A stretch of 40,408 bases of DNA, from assembly GCA_002401485.1 (NCBI GenBank), contig NVTF01000009.1, forward strand, positions 1 through 40,408. Reading direction: 5' to 3'. Below, piece by piece: positions 7,816 to 17,095 of this stretch. Positions within the stretch are counted from its first letter, which is position 1; the number at the start of each line of letters is the position of its first letter. Below the pieces are notes generated by a model, which saw only the letters and a list, made by a program, of their open reading frames with translations, did no database searches and was not told where the DNA came from. The DNA comes from Elusimicrobiota bacterium (GTDB taxonomy: Bacteria; Elusimicrobiota; Elusimicrobia; UBA1565). The position numbers and the translations under genes are program-made.

Positions 7816-10668
7816 TCAGAAAGGCCAGAAATTAAGGCCTGCCAGAAAGGCCGCGACGCCGGTCAATGCGGCGGCGACCGCGAAAACGGGGTGGGACCAC
7901 CAGGACTGGGATCCCGCCTTCGTGACTCTGAGGGGTTCCTGCGTGTTTTCTTTTTCGAGAGCGAGTTCGAGGACTAAGTCGATGTGGTCCACCGATATCA
8001 GCGTCATCAGTTCCCGGATTTCCTTCGGGATGTCGGCCACATCTTTTTCGTTTTCCTTCGGAAAGAGGACTGTGTCATAACCTTGTTTGAAGGCGCCCAG
8101 CACCTTTTCGCGGAGGCCTCCGATCGCATGCACTTCGCCGTTGGTGTAAACTTCCCCGGTCATCGCGAGCCGTTTTTTAACGGGTCGGCCGGTGAGCCGG
8201 CTCATGATGGCGGTGGTGAGGGTGATGCCTGCCGAGGGTCCGTCCTTGGGCGTGCCGCCCTGGGGAACGTGGATGTGCACGTCCATCGTGTTAAAAAGCA
8301 CATCATCAAGATTGAATTGTTTAGCGCGGGAACGAACAACGGTCATGGCGACCCGGGCCGATTCATTCATTGTCTCCATGAGATTGCCGGTGATTTCCAT
8401 TTTCCCTTTCCCGTTGGGGAATGCGTTGACTTCGATCGGGAGGATGCTGCCGCCCGCTCCGCTCACAGCGAGGGCGCTGGCAACCCCGACATCGTTGTTG
8501 CTCTTCTTTCCGTGGTCGACCGGCGCGGGGCCGATCAAGGAATCAATGACCTCGGGGGTGAGTGTTACATTTTCAGCCGGTTTTCCCGTCTCTACGTTGG
8601 ACACGATCTTTCGGAAGAGTCCTTCGATGGTTCGAGTCAGTGTCCGCACGCCGGCTTCCATCGTGTAGTGCTGAATCAAATGCAACAATCCCTCTTCCGG
8701 GAGTGTTGCCTCCGCTTCGGTCAGGCCTGTCTCCTTGCGGCCTCGGGGATCGAGAAATTGGGAGCCGATCTGAATTTTTTCCGAATCCATGTAGCCGTCA
8801 AATTCGATGATTTCCAAGCGGTCGCGAAGCGGACCCGGGATGCGACTTAAATCGTTGGCGGTGGCGATGAAGAGGACTTCGGATAAATCGAAAGGCAAAT
8901 CGAGGAAGTGGTCGGTGAAGGCGTGGTTCTGTTCGGGATCCAGCACCTCCAGCAGCGCGGCCATAGGATCACCGTTGCCGCCGCCTTCCGGCGGCATTTT
9001 TTCCAATTCATCTAAAACCAGGATGGGATTTTTTGAACCCGCCCGGCGTATGGTTTCGAGGATCACGCCCGCTTTAGATCCTGTATAGGTGCGGCCGTGT
9101 CCGCGAATTTTGGACTCAGTGCTGACGCCGCCTAACGCGATGCGAATGTATTCCCGCCCCATGGCTTCGGCGATGCCTTTTGCGATGGAGGTCTTTCCGG
9201 TCCCGGGAGGTCCCGTGAAGAGGAGAATAGCGCCTTTTTTGTTATCCAGCCGTTTCCGGACTGCGAGAAATTCAAGAATTCGGGTTTTGACCTTTTCAAT
9301 CCCGAAGTGGTCCCGGTCGAGAATCGCCCGGGCGTGGTCGAGGTCTAAATTGTCTTCGGTTCGTTTGCTCCACGGCAATTCGAGAGCAAAGTCGAGCCAC
9401 TGTTCAATCTTCTGGGCTTCGGCGCCCGAGGATTTTTCCAGGCCGGCCGCTTCCTTTCTGACCAATTTCTCGACTTCCTCGGGGAGTCCCGCCGCTTGGA
9501 TGCGCCGCTCGAGATCGTCTGCTCCCTGCTTTTGTTTCTTAACCGCCTTTTTGTCCATGGCGAAAAATTGAGCGATGGCTTTCAGTTGGTCCAATTTGGA
9601 GTCAAATAAGATGATATCGTGCTGCGCCTGAACGTGCATGTTGTCAAAGAGTATTTTGACGGCGTCCGCCGGATCGCGATCGATAAGTTCCATGTACAAA
9701 TCGCCGGCCGCCGGGTCGGTCATGGCGATTTCATTGATGTCGCTGATGATATCGGAGAGAACAAGGTAATAGGCGTCGAGGTCATCCCCTATAGGGGCTG
9801 GGTGTTCCTCGCGTACGGCGGCGATCAATCCAACGGAGGTTTCTGAGTCCGCGCGAAACTTAAGGGAGTTGATTTCAACCCGGGCTGCGACTTCGAGAAT
9901 AAAAATTTGGGGACCGTCGCTTGTCACCTTGGCAAGCAGCGCCGTCTTTTCTTTTCCCCGCATCCCGTTTTGGGAGGTGAGGATTACGTAGCCGTTGTCC
10001 TTTCCTTCATGAGCCGCTTTCGAGAGGGCTTCGTGCAGCGGCGGTGAGGTTTGATCGATGTTGGTCAGGGAGACATGCGTACCCGGTAAATAGAGCCGCG
10101 ACATCCCCATAATCGTTGCTTCGCCGGGGAAATTGTTCATGGTGCCGTTGTTGTTGTTTCCACCGACGGCATTGTCCGGGGGAGCGACTTGAGCATCGGC
10201 TCCGTTCAATTGGAAGACATTACCCTCGAAAAATAAATCGAGGGCCGAGTTCGCCGTGCGGAGATTGCCGGCCTCGATTGAACGGGTAACCCCTTCCATC
10301 GTTTTCCCCAGGGTTTGCAGGACGCTCCCGCGTGATTGGATCGTAACCCCGGATTTAACTGTCGTTTTGGGACTGAGCCCAATTCTTTTGGGAACCGCCA
10401 TCAATTGGGGAGCAGCCTGCACGGTTTGCTGGGGTAAGGCTACCCCGATGGACGGCGACATGGTGGTGAGAGCGGGGACAACCAGGGAGGATGATAAATC
10501 GGTCAGGCTCAGCGGCTTGAGCAGGCCGGTGCCCGATGGAGAAACCTTAAATGCAGCACCGGGCACGGTGACCGATTTTCCGGCGGCGGCACGCATAGCC
10601 CAAAGATTCGGTGTGCTGGAGGTGATTAAAAGGACGGAAAGGCTAATTGCGATGAATTCTCTGGCCAC
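7816..10668 (-). CDS. Lon-type protease with signal-like N-terminus and C-terminal TM (copy 1)
   Basis: This 950-residue Lon (S16) protease degrades proteins using ATP. The AAA+ module has Walker A GPPGTGKT (about 486-493) and Walker B VLDELEKM (about 551-558). The protease domain has the catalytic serine in PKDGPSAG (about Ser812) and the lysine in GLREK (about Lys855), at the usual 43-residue spacing. Unusually, the N-terminus is a signal-like hydrophobic stretch ending in STPNLWA. About 150 low-complexity residues follow, rich in Ala, Pro, Ser and Val, before a divergent Lon N-domain. The last 25 residues are a membrane segment (FAVAAALTGVAAFLAGLNF). GTG at 10668 is chosen over TTG at 10677 because the latter lies within the -10 box. 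It is a close paralogue of the Lon just upstream. Topology is puzzling because the ATPase needs cytoplasmic ATP. Confidence 0.93.
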   Translation of the reverse strand: MAREFIAISLSVLLITSSTPNLWAMRAAAGKSVTVPGAAFKVSPSGTGLLKPLSLTDLSSSLVVPALTTMSPSIGVALPQQTVQAAPQLMAVPKRIGLSPKTTVKSGVTIQSRGSVLQTLGKTMEGVTRSIEAGNLRTANSALDLFFEGNVFQLNGADAQVAPPDNAVGGNNNNGTMNNFPGEATIMGMSRLYLPGTHVSLTNIDQTSPPLHEALSKAAHEGKDNGYVILTSQNGMRGKEKTALLAKVTSDGPQIFILEVAARVEINSLKFRADSETSVGLIAAVREEHPAPIGDDLDAYYLVLSDIISDINEIAMTDPAAGDLYMELIDRDPADAVKILFDNMHVQAQHDIILFDSKLDQLKAIAQFFAMDKKAVKKQKQGADDLERRIQAAGLPEEVEKLVRKEAAGLEKSSGAEAQKIEQWLDFALELPWSKRTEDNLDLDHARAILDRDHFGIEKVKTRILEFLAVRKRLDNKKGAILLFTGPPGTGKTSIAKGIAEAMGREYIRIALGGVSTESKIRGHGRTYTGSKAGVILETIRRAGSKNPILVLDELEKMPPEGGGNGDPMAALLEVLDPEQNHAFTDHFLDLPFDLSEVLFIATANDLSRIPGPLRDRLEIIEFDGYMDSEKIQIGSQFLDPRGRKETGLTEAEATLPEEGLLHLIQHYTMEAGVRTLTRTIEGLFRKIVSNVETGKPAENVTLTPEVIDSLIGPAPVDHGKKSNNDVGVASALAVSGAGGSILPIEVNAFPNGKGKMEITGNLMETMNESARVAMTVVRSRAKQFNLDDVLFNTMDVHIHVPQGGTPKDGPSAGITLTTAIMSRLTGRPVKKRLAMTGEVYTNGEVHAIGGLREKVLGAFKQGYDTVLFPKENEKDVADIPKEIRELMTLISVDHIDLVLELALEKENTQEPLRVTKAGSQSWWSHPVFAVAAALTGVAAFLAGLNFWPF

Positions 10669-10673
10669 ACCTA

Positions 10674-10679
10674 ACAATA
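10674..10679 (-). promoter_or_regulatory. -10 box upstream of Lon copy 1
   Basis: TATTGT on the minus strand ends 5 nt before the GTG at 10668. The same CTATTGTTA context precedes the second lon gene. GTGACG 18 nt further upstream is a plausible -35. Confidence 0.45.
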
Positions 10680-10773
10680 GATGAGAAATTGATGAAACGT
10701 CACCGTCGTAAGGCCTATTTAGGGTTGAGAATAGGTCCTAGTGTGAATTGGGACCGGGGACCTGGGGCTATGC

Positions 10774-13638
10774 CTATCCGGTGAAGGGACCGAGAAACAT
10801 TAACGCCAGACCCACCGCGCTGGCTACAATCGCGGCCCCGATGAGCAGAGGAGCGACCCATGTAGGAACTCGCGACCTTGAGGCGGGCTTCACCGTCAGC
10901 GGCTCTTCTACGGCCGTTTGCTCCAGCGCGTGCTCGAGGACCTGATCGATATGATCCACGGGGATGAGGGTCAATTTCTCTCGCACTTCTTGAGGGATTG
11001 AATCGACGTCTTTCTCGTTTTCCTTGGGGAAAAGAACGGTGGTGTAGCCGAGCTTGGCCGCCCCCATCGCTTTTTCGCGCAGGCCCCCGATGGCGTGTAC
11101 CTCTCCGTTGGAGTAAACCTCACCGGTCATGGCGACCTTGGCCTTCACGGGCCGTCCGGTGAGACGGCTCATGATTGCGGTGGTAAGGGTAATCCCCGCC
11201 GAGGGGCCGTCCTTGGGTGTTCCGCCTTGGGGAACGTGAATATGCACATCCATGGTGTTAAAGAGGGCATCATCGACGCCAAAGGCCGCCGCCTTGGAGC
11301 GAACCAGGGTCATCGCGACCCGCGCGGATTCGTTCATTGTTTCTTTTAGATTGCCGGTGATTTCGATTTTTCCTTTGCCGTTGGCGAAGGCATTCACTTC
11401 GATGGGCAGAACACTGCCGCCGGCTCCGCTGACCGCTAAAGCGCTGGCAATACCGACAGCGTTGTTGGCCTTCTTTCCGTCGCCGACGGGCGCGGGTCCG
11501 ATGAGCGCGTCAATTGTTTGCGGGGTGAGCTCAACGTTCTTGGCTTTTTTTCCGGTCTCCGCATTGGAGACGATTTTCCGGAAGAGTCCTTCAATGGCCC
11601 GGGTCAAATTGCGGACCCCGGCTTCCATTGTGTAATGCGAAATCAAATGCATCAGTCCGGCATCTCCGAGCGTCGCCTCGCTTTCTTTAAGGCCGGTTTC
11701 TTTGCGGGCTCGCGCGTCGAGATAACGTGATCCGATCTCCATCTTTTCGCCGTCGGTGTAGCCGGAATATTCGATGATCTCCAAACGGTCTCGCAACGGG
11801 CCGGGAATGCGGCTCAGGTCGTTGGCCGTCGCGACAAAGAGGACCTCGCTTAGGTCGAACGGAAGGTCGAGATAATGGTCGGTGAACTCGTGATTCTGTT
11901 CCGGATCAAGAACTTCCAAAAGCGCCGCCATGGGATCGCCGTTGGCGCTGCCTTCCGGCGGCATCTTCTCCAACTCGTCCAATACCATGACCGGGTTTTT
12001 AGATCCCGCTCGACGAAGGGTTTCGAGGATCACGCCCGCTTTAGACCCTGTATAGGTCCGGCTGTGTCCGCGAATTTTGGACTCGTTGCTGACGCCGCCT
12101 AAGGCGATGCGCACGTATTCGCGTCCCATCGCTTCGGCGATTCCTTTTGCTATGGAGGTTTTTCCGGTGCCGGGGGGACCCGTGAAGAGCAGGATGGCTC
12201 CCTTTTTGTTGTTCAGGCGTTTGCGCACGGCGAGGAATTCAAGAATACGGTTTTTGACCTTGTCGAGGCCGAAATGGTCCCGGTCCAGGATTTTGCGGGC
12301 GTGATCCAAATCCAGATTATCCTGGGTACGTTTGCTCCAGGGAAGATCTAATAGGAAGGTCAGCCACTGCTCGATTTTCTGCGCGTCCGCGCCGGATGAT
12401 TTTTTGAGGGCAGCCGCTTCTTCGAGGGCTTGCTTCTCTACATGCGCGGGAAGTCCTGCGGCCTTGATGCGGTCCGCAATTTCTTCGGTCTTTTTTTCTG
12501 TTTTCTTGCCCGCCTTAGCCCCTTCTTCAAAGGCTTGGGCCAGGACCTCCATCTGCTCGATCATGGAATCTTTTTCGATGACCTTGTGCTGCCAGCCTAC
12601 GCTGACGTTAGCGAAAAGAGTCTTAAAGGCGACTTCCGGGCTCTCCCCGGTGACCGTGTCGATGAGCTTGGCAGCCTCAGGGGAATCTGTTGAGATGGCC
12701 TCGATGGCAGCTAAAATGTCGAGCAGTATATCCTCGTATGCCGCATTTTCGCTAGTGCCTTCCCCAAAAGGCGAGGGCGCGTTGCGGCGAATCTTGGTGA
12801 TTCTCGCGGTCTGAATCCCGGCTTCCGGTTTCCCGTGAATCTGATCGATTTCAATGCGTTCCTTGGAAACCAGGAGCACGCCTTTGTCCCCGTTGGCTTT
12901 TACTTTCGCGAGAATCGCAGTTTTGCTCTTTCCCGCTATTCCCACGTGTGACGTGATGATGATGTATTGGTCGTTGGCTCCCTTTAAGGCCTGGTCGATC
13001 GCCGTTTTTACGGCGGGTGGGGCTTTTGCGCCATGGCTGAATGAGAAGCTCACGCCTGGCGGAGGAAGTTGGGTGAGGCTGATGAGGCCTGCTTTGGCCG
13101 GAAAACTTTTCGAGATGGGGGGGAGATCCCCACCATCGGCGTCATTGTCGTTGAGGCCGTCAAAGACCGATCCCAGTGCCGCGTTGGCGCCTGTAAAGTC
13201 GCCCCCTTTTAGGGACTGAGAAATTCCTATGGAAATTTTATTGACCGATCCTATTATAGACCCGTTTTGAACTTGAAGCGGCGTGGGGGAAATTTGAATG
13301 CGGGTTTGGTCGGGGGCCAATACGTCCCGCATCACCGGCAGCGCTGAGGGGACTGGAGGGTTAAAGCGAAGAAATCCTGCGTTGGTATGTATTTCTGCCG
13401 TTGCGTTTGGAATCTCCGTAACCGCCGGTGCGCTGAGGGTCGAAGAGAAATCCGTGAGGGTCAACCCTTCCAGGACGGCTAAGCCCGTAGGGGAGAATGC
13501 CGCATTCGCTCCGGGGACCGCGATTCGTTTCCCGACGCCGACGCGTCGCGCCCAGAGTTCGGGAACGCCTGCGCTGCTGAGAAGAATGCAAAGGCTGACG
13601 GCAACAAATCGCTTAAACGCTGTTTTTTCTTCGACCAT
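10774..13638 (-). CDS. Lon-type protease with signal-like N-terminus and C-terminal TM (copy 2)
   Basis: This 954-residue paralogue of the adjacent Lon has the same order: signal-like segment (FVAVSLCILLSSAGVPELWA), low-complexity linker, divergent N-domain, AAA+ module with GPPGTGKT at about 487-494, and protease domain. The catalytic pair is about Ser813 and Lys856. The C-terminus is a membrane helix (APLLIGAAIVASAVGLALMF). AAA+ and protease parts are nearly identical to copy 1, whereas the first 350 residues diverge strongly, suggesting different substrates or partners after duplication. ATG at 13638 is chosen over TTG at 13656 because a -10 box TATTGT lies between them. Copies are 105 nt apart and each has its own promoter-like sequence. 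Both retain every catalytic residue, so both are probably active. Confidence 0.93.
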   Translation of the reverse strand: MVEEKTAFKRFVAVSLCILLSSAGVPELWARRVGVGKRIAVPGANAAFSPTGLAVLEGLTLTDFSSTLSAPAVTEIPNATAEIHTNAGFLRFNPPVPSALPVMRDVLAPDQTRIQISPTPLQVQNGSIIGSVNKISIGISQSLKGGDFTGANAALGSVFDGLNDNDADGGDLPPISKSFPAKAGLISLTQLPPPGVSFSFSHGAKAPPAVKTAIDQALKGANDQYIIITSHVGIAGKSKTAILAKVKANGDKGVLLVSKERIEIDQIHGKPEAGIQTARITKIRRNAPSPFGEGTSENAAYEDILLDILAAIEAISTDSPEAAKLIDTVTGESPEVAFKTLFANVSVGWQHKVIEKDSMIEQMEVLAQAFEEGAKAGKKTEKKTEEIADRIKAAGLPAHVEKQALEEAAALKKSSGADAQKIEQWLTFLLDLPWSKRTQDNLDLDHARKILDRDHFGLDKVKNRILEFLAVRKRLNNKKGAILLFTGPPGTGKTSIAKGIAEAMGREYVRIALGGVSNESKIRGHSRTYTGSKAGVILETLRRAGSKNPVMVLDELEKMPPEGSANGDPMAALLEVLDPEQNHEFTDHYLDLPFDLSEVLFVATANDLSRIPGPLRDRLEIIEYSGYTDGEKMEIGSRYLDARARKETGLKESEATLGDAGLMHLISHYTMEAGVRNLTRAIEGLFRKIVSNAETGKKAKNVELTPQTIDALIGPAPVGDGKKANNAVGIASALAVSGAGGSVLPIEVNAFANGKGKIEITGNLKETMNESARVAMTLVRSKAAAFGVDDALFNTMDVHIHVPQGGTPKDGPSAGITLTTAIMSRLTGRPVKAKVAMTGEVYSNGEVHAIGGLREKAMGAAKLGYTTVLFPKENEKDVDSIPQEVREKLTLIPVDHIDQVLEHALEQTAVEEPLTVKPASRSRVPTWVAPLLIGAAIVASAVGLALMFLGPFTG

Positions 13639-13644
13639 GTGATA

Positions 13645-13650
13645 ACAATA
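13645..13650 (-). promoter_or_regulatory. -10 box upstream of Lon copy 2
   Basis: TATTGT on the minus strand is 6 nt from the ATG at 13638. It is conserved with the corresponding site of Lon copy 1. Confidence 0.45.
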
Positions 13651-13734
13651 GGCCAATCACGATTAAGTCGAAACAGTCAGAAGACCTATGTTTTGTTGGG
13701 AATTCGGCCCATGGCCGAGTGGGACCAACGAAAC

Positions 13735-14607
13735 TTATTTTTGGTGGGCGGTGATGTCTTGGAAGGTCACACCGGCGCCCGCCAACTGTCCTTGCGTGTC
13801 CTTAATGAGAAGCGTGCTGTAACCAAGGACGCGTTGTTGTCCCTCAAATTCCCAGTGAACGTCTTTTCGTTTGACCGTTTGTTTGGTCGCAAGGGTGCGG
13901 CGAATCACGCCTGCTAATTGAGGGATGAGGTCGAGTACATTTTCAACAGCTCGGTCGGTCGCCTCTCCTTGGATGCCGAGCATCTGTCGGGCGGCCGGGT
14001 TGCAAATCATAACGCGCCCCTGAAGATCCACCGCTAGAAAGCCTCCTGATAGATTGTCGAGGATTGAGGAGTTGTAGGTCGTGACGCGGTTGACCATCGA
14101 ATCCAGTTGGAGGCGGCGGATGGTGTGGGATGTTTGCTGGATTGTCGATTTTACGAAACGCAGGTCTTCGCTGGTGAACATTTCGCCGGCTTTGTTGATG
14201 AATTCAAAAACTCCGACAAAATCGAGGTTTATAAATAGCGGGACAGCAAGCACGCTTTTTGTCTCGACCCCCGGGGCGGAATCAATGAGCGCCTTAAAAC
14301 GTGAGTCGGAGGGGGCATCGGCGAGTAGCGCGGGTTCATGAAATTTTGAAACCCAACCGGCAAGGCCCTCTCCCGGTTCGACCGGCGCTTTGGTGGGGGC
14401 GTCTGATCCTGCCCCGATTGAGTGGAACGAGACGAGTTGGTGGGAGATTTGATCGTGATAAAAGTAGATTGCCGCTTCCGCGTCCAGAGCGGCGGCGGTT
14501 TTCTCCAGCATACGCGACCAGACCTTGATTTCATTGGACTCCCGCAGCGAGTCTAGAAATTCAAGAACATCATAGAGGGTCGCGAGGCGTCGGTCTTCGC
14601 CGCTCAT
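13735..14607 (-). CDS. GAF-PAS sensory protein without output domain
   Basis: This 290-residue cytoplasmic protein begins with a GAF domain (about 25-165; motifs EPGEGLAGWVSKFHEPALL and SVLAVPLFINLDFVGVFEFI). A PAS domain follows (about 175-288), ending in VTFQDITAHQK, the typical exit to a kinase helix. No histidine kinase, GGDEF or DNA-binding domain follows, so it would sense a ligand and act by protein contact or heterodimerisation. The ATG overlaps the TGA of the upstream peptidase gene (ATGA), showing translational coupling. It sits directly upstream of the two Lon genes, making a role in signalling to envelope proteolysis conceivable but unproven. Confidence 0.88.
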   Translation of the reverse strand: MSGEDRRLATLYDVLEFLDSLRESNEIKVWSRMLEKTAAALDAEAAIYFYHDQISHQLVSFHSIGAGSDAPTKAPVEPGEGLAGWVSKFHEPALLADAPSDSRFKALIDSAPGVETKSVLAVPLFINLDFVGVFEFINKAGEMFTSEDLRFVKSTIQQTSHTIRRLQLDSMVNRVTTYNSSILDNLSGGFLAVDLQGRVMICNPAARQMLGIQGEATDRAVENVLDLIPQLAGVIRRTLATKQTVKRKDVHWEFEGQQRVLGYSTLLIKDTQGQLAGAGVTFQDITAHQK

Positions 14608-16580
14608 AAGAGTCTCCCGAAATGGATGCGCCTTTGGAGTGGTTTGCGGCGGGTGAGGTCGGTCACCAAGGTGCCCGATTCGATTGAGTCCAGGGCTGCG
14701 CCGAATCGTTCGGTGAATGTCGTTCGCAATGTGCGTGAGACGCCGGCCCGGCTCTCAAGAATTCCATCACCCCCGGTGTAAAACATAACGTGGTCGACAA
14801 TTTTAGAGCGAGCGGATTCCGTCAGAAAAATCAGATCGCCCGGTTCCAGGTGTTCCCTTTTTATGGGGCGGGCTTTTTCAAATTGGGCGTGTGCGTCGCG
14901 CGGAACGGTTAAGCCGACCGAGCGATAGGCAAGGTGAATGAGTCCGGAGCAGTCGACGCCCCAGCCGGGTTTTAGCTGTTGACTGGATCGTCCTCCCCAT
15001 ACATAGGTATCCCCGAGGAAGGTCGCAGCCGCTTCCACGATATCGCGTCTGTTCACCACTCTTTCGCTGGAGACTTCGAGGCGCCACAGCGCGGCGGAGT
15101 CGATTTCGGCTGTGCGGCCTTCCAGAAGACGAACCTTGGTGCGTGGTCCTTTGGAGGGTTCCGCCTGCAGGGCGGCGCCCATGGGCAGGGTGAGGACTTC
15201 CTCGAGACCTTGGGCGTCGCGCCAACGCAGCTCCGCTCGTTTTAGACGGATGACCGAGGTCGGGCGATAGGGTACCGGCGGCGCGGCGAGGGCATCGGCG
15301 CGGACCCAGCCGGGATACCCGCTCCAGGCATTCTTCCCGTTATTGTGGGGTTGTTCGAGGGCTTTAACGAGAACCCAATCCCCCTTGGCTTCCACAACTT
15401 TGACGTGTTCTCCGTACAGGAGTTGGGAGAGACGTCCCTTGTCCATCGCATTGGGCCCCGCTGTCTGGCGCGGCCGTTGGCGTAAATCCGCTGTCGGTAC
15501 GCCGACAACCGCGACCGAGGGAAAACGAGGTCCGAGGAGATAAACGAGCCCGTGTTTATTCTGCAGCCAGACCCGCTCGAATTGTTTGCGTTTGTAAATG
15601 CGGCGTACGCCGCTGGGTTTGGCGGCGGGATCATAGGTGATGATATCCCCGTGTTTGGTGAAACCGGCGACAACGAGAAGATGTCCGTTCGTTTTTGAAA
15701 TCGGAGAATTGTCGAGCTCCCCTTTTTTATACGTGATCGAAGCAATCACGGGTCGGCCGGCGGCGATTTCTTCTTGAAGATCCAGCAATGATTCCAAGCG
15801 GGCAACTTGTCCGCTGAGACCGAGCGAGGCGGCGGCCGCGACGTTGAGGGGCCAGTTGCCGTAGATTTCGGCGTTGCGGTCAAAGACTGTTTCGGCGATT
15901 TTGGCGGTTGTTCGTTTAACCCCCCACCGCTCCAGAATCATGGAGAGTGATGTCGGCGAGCAAACGTGCGGCGCGATGGCCGGATCTTCATCGCTTTGGG
16001 AGCGGGGGGAAAGTTTTATTTCCCGGGCCCAGGGTCCCTTTGCCCACGGGACATGCACAACGCCTTTTCGACTCGTGTCAGCGTAGGTCACGGCGACACG
16101 CAGCAGTTTTGCCTCCCGCGTCCCCGCAGAGAGCATTCGGATCCGGTAGCGGAAGGCTTGCGCTTTTTTCTTGAGCTCGAGTGTATCGACGGAAACCTTG
16201 CCATGCCGATCCGCTTGTTTTTCGAAGCTGCGCGGCGCGCCGGGTTCCCAGCGCGATAGCCGGTACCATTTTGTCCAGCGCCCGTCGATGCGAACCTGTG
16301 CTTCCATTTCGACCGATGAGCCGCGGGGCGTATCGGCGTTCCAGGAACCGACAAGATCATCGAACGGGAAATCGGCTTCGATCACCGCGGACTCCAGAGA
16401 ACCGGTTCCCTGCAGGAGTCCCTTCTCAAAAGACAGCGGTGTGAGTCCTTCGATGCGGGCTTCTTTGATCTCGAGCGGCCACGCATGCACAATGGTCATG
16501 CCTGCCTCGGTGCTTGAGGCGACTGCCAACGCGACGACTGCAATAAATAAAGATCTGCGGTTTCGCGTGATGAGTTGCAT
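14604..16580 (-). CDS. Exported double cysteine peptidase: C39-like plus SH3 and NlpC/P60
   Basis: This 658-residue protein has an N-terminal signal peptide (LFIAVVALAVASSTEA). A beta-rich region (about 35-170) precedes a peptidase C39-like papain-fold domain (about 185-350) with Cys207 in HVCSPTSLSMIL, His300 in NGHLLVVAGF and Asp317 in ITYDPA. SH3-type segments follow (about 360-500: DLRQRPRQTAG, WVLVKAL, GYPGWVRADAL). The C-terminal NlpC/P60 domain has Cys544 in DCSGLIHLAY and His597 in VDHVMFY. NlpC/P60 enzymes cut peptide bonds in peptidoglycan stems, and the SH3 parts bind the wall. Two intact cysteine-protease triads in one chain are unusual. A Shine-Dalgarno-like AAGGA is about 10 nt before the ATG. 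The next gene (GAF-PAS) overlaps by 4 nt. Confidence 0.88.
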   Translation of the reverse strand: MQLITRNRRSLFIAVVALAVASSTEAGMTIVHAWPLEIKEARIEGLTPLSFEKGLLQGTGSLESAVIEADFPFDDLVGSWNADTPRGSSVEMEAQVRIDGRWTKWYRLSRWEPGAPRSFEKQADRHGKVSVDTLELKKKAQAFRYRIRMLSAGTREAKLLRVAVTYADTSRKGVVHVPWAKGPWAREIKLSPRSQSDEDPAIAPHVCSPTSLSMILERWGVKRTTAKIAETVFDRNAEIYGNWPLNVAAAASLGLSGQVARLESLLDLQEEIAAGRPVIASITYKKGELDNSPISKTNGHLLVVAGFTKHGDIITYDPAAKPSGVRRIYKRKQFERVWLQNKHGLVYLLGPRFPSVAVVGVPTADLRQRPRQTAGPNAMDKGRLSQLLYGEHVKVVEAKGDWVLVKALEQPHNNGKNAWSGYPGWVRADALAAPPVPYRPTSVIRLKRAELRWRDAQGLEEVLTLPMGAALQAEPSKGPRTKVRLLEGRTAEIDSAALWRLEVSSERVVNRRDIVEAAATFLGDTYVWGGRSSQQLKPGWGVDCSGLIHLAYRSVGLTVPRDAHAQFEKARPIKREHLEPGDLIFLTESARSKIVDHVMFYTGGDGILESRAGVSRTLRTTFTERFGAALDSIESGTLVTDLTRRKPLQRRIHFGRLL

Positions 16581-16606
16581 TCAATTTTCATCCTTCGTCA
16601 AGCAGG

Positions 16607-16648
16607 AAGGCCAGGCACCGCGCGGGTGGCGGAGTGCCTGACCTTTTT
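16607..16648. terminator. Strong hairpin between ferredoxin and peptidase genes
   Basis: AAGGCCAGGCAC (16607-16618) pairs with GTGCCTGACCTT (16634-16645), a 12-bp stem with one G-T wobble and a GC-rich loop. TTTTT (16644-16648) follows on the plus strand. On the minus strand it lies just after the ferredoxin gene, preceded by an A-run, so it probably terminates ferredoxin transcription. Confidence 0.6.
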
Positions 16649-16670
16649 GAGATCTTTGATCGGTTGACGA

Positions 16671-16985
16671 CTACTTTACGAGCGAGTTGCCAGGCTTCTT
16701 GGGCGGATCGTTCGGCGGACGCGGCGTGACTTTCTCGTTCTCTTTGAACGCTTCGGTCAGTTCCGCGTTGATTGCCGCGTATTCTTCGTCTTCATCTGTG
16801 GAACCAACGATCGCCCCGATCGGGCACTCGGGTAAACAAACGCCGCAGTCGATGCAGACTTCAGGATCGATGATCATGAAGTCTTCTTCTTTGTACGGGC
16901 CGGCATGGATGCAGTCAACCGGACAGACATCTACACATGCTGCGTAAACTTCACCCAAACACTTCTCATTAATAACGTGAGCCAT
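16671..16985 (-). CDS. 7Fe-type ferredoxin ([3Fe-4S][4Fe-4S])
   Basis: This 104-residue soluble electron carrier resembles the Thermus/Azotobacter 7Fe ferredoxins. The N-terminal motif CLGEVYAACVDVCPVDCIHAG lacks the second cysteine of a full 4Fe site, which normally makes that cluster a [3Fe-4S]. The second motif, CIDCGVCLPECP, supplies the complete [4Fe-4S] set. An acidic then proline- and lysine-rich tail (about 62-104) extends the usual length. GGGGGAAG about 9 nt before the ATG is a good ribosome site. It is monocistronic, followed by a strong hairpin, and divergent from the hydrolase gene. Redox partners cannot be inferred from this window. Confidence 0.93.
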   Translation of the reverse strand: MAHVINEKCLGEVYAACVDVCPVDCIHAGPYKEEDFMIIDPEVCIDCGVCLPECPIGAIVGSTDEDEEYAAINAELTEAFKENEKVTPRPPNDPPKKPGNSLVK

Positions 16986-17095
16986 ATTGCTGACTTCCCC
17001 CTAAGGAAGAATAACGGAGTTAAATTCTGCGGATTCAGGAAAACTGCTAAACTCCTTTCACCGTTCACTTCGGATTCTAGAAGATTTCCAATTTA

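Noticed and set aside
7798-7830. GGCCT/AGGCC hairpin after lon copy 1
   Set aside because: Only 5 bp of stem, overlaps the coding end and has no T-tract, so not a convincing terminator.
9619-9846. Forward reading frames antisense to the two lon genes
   Set aside because: Arise from the codon pattern of conserved Lon genes; no independent start signal.
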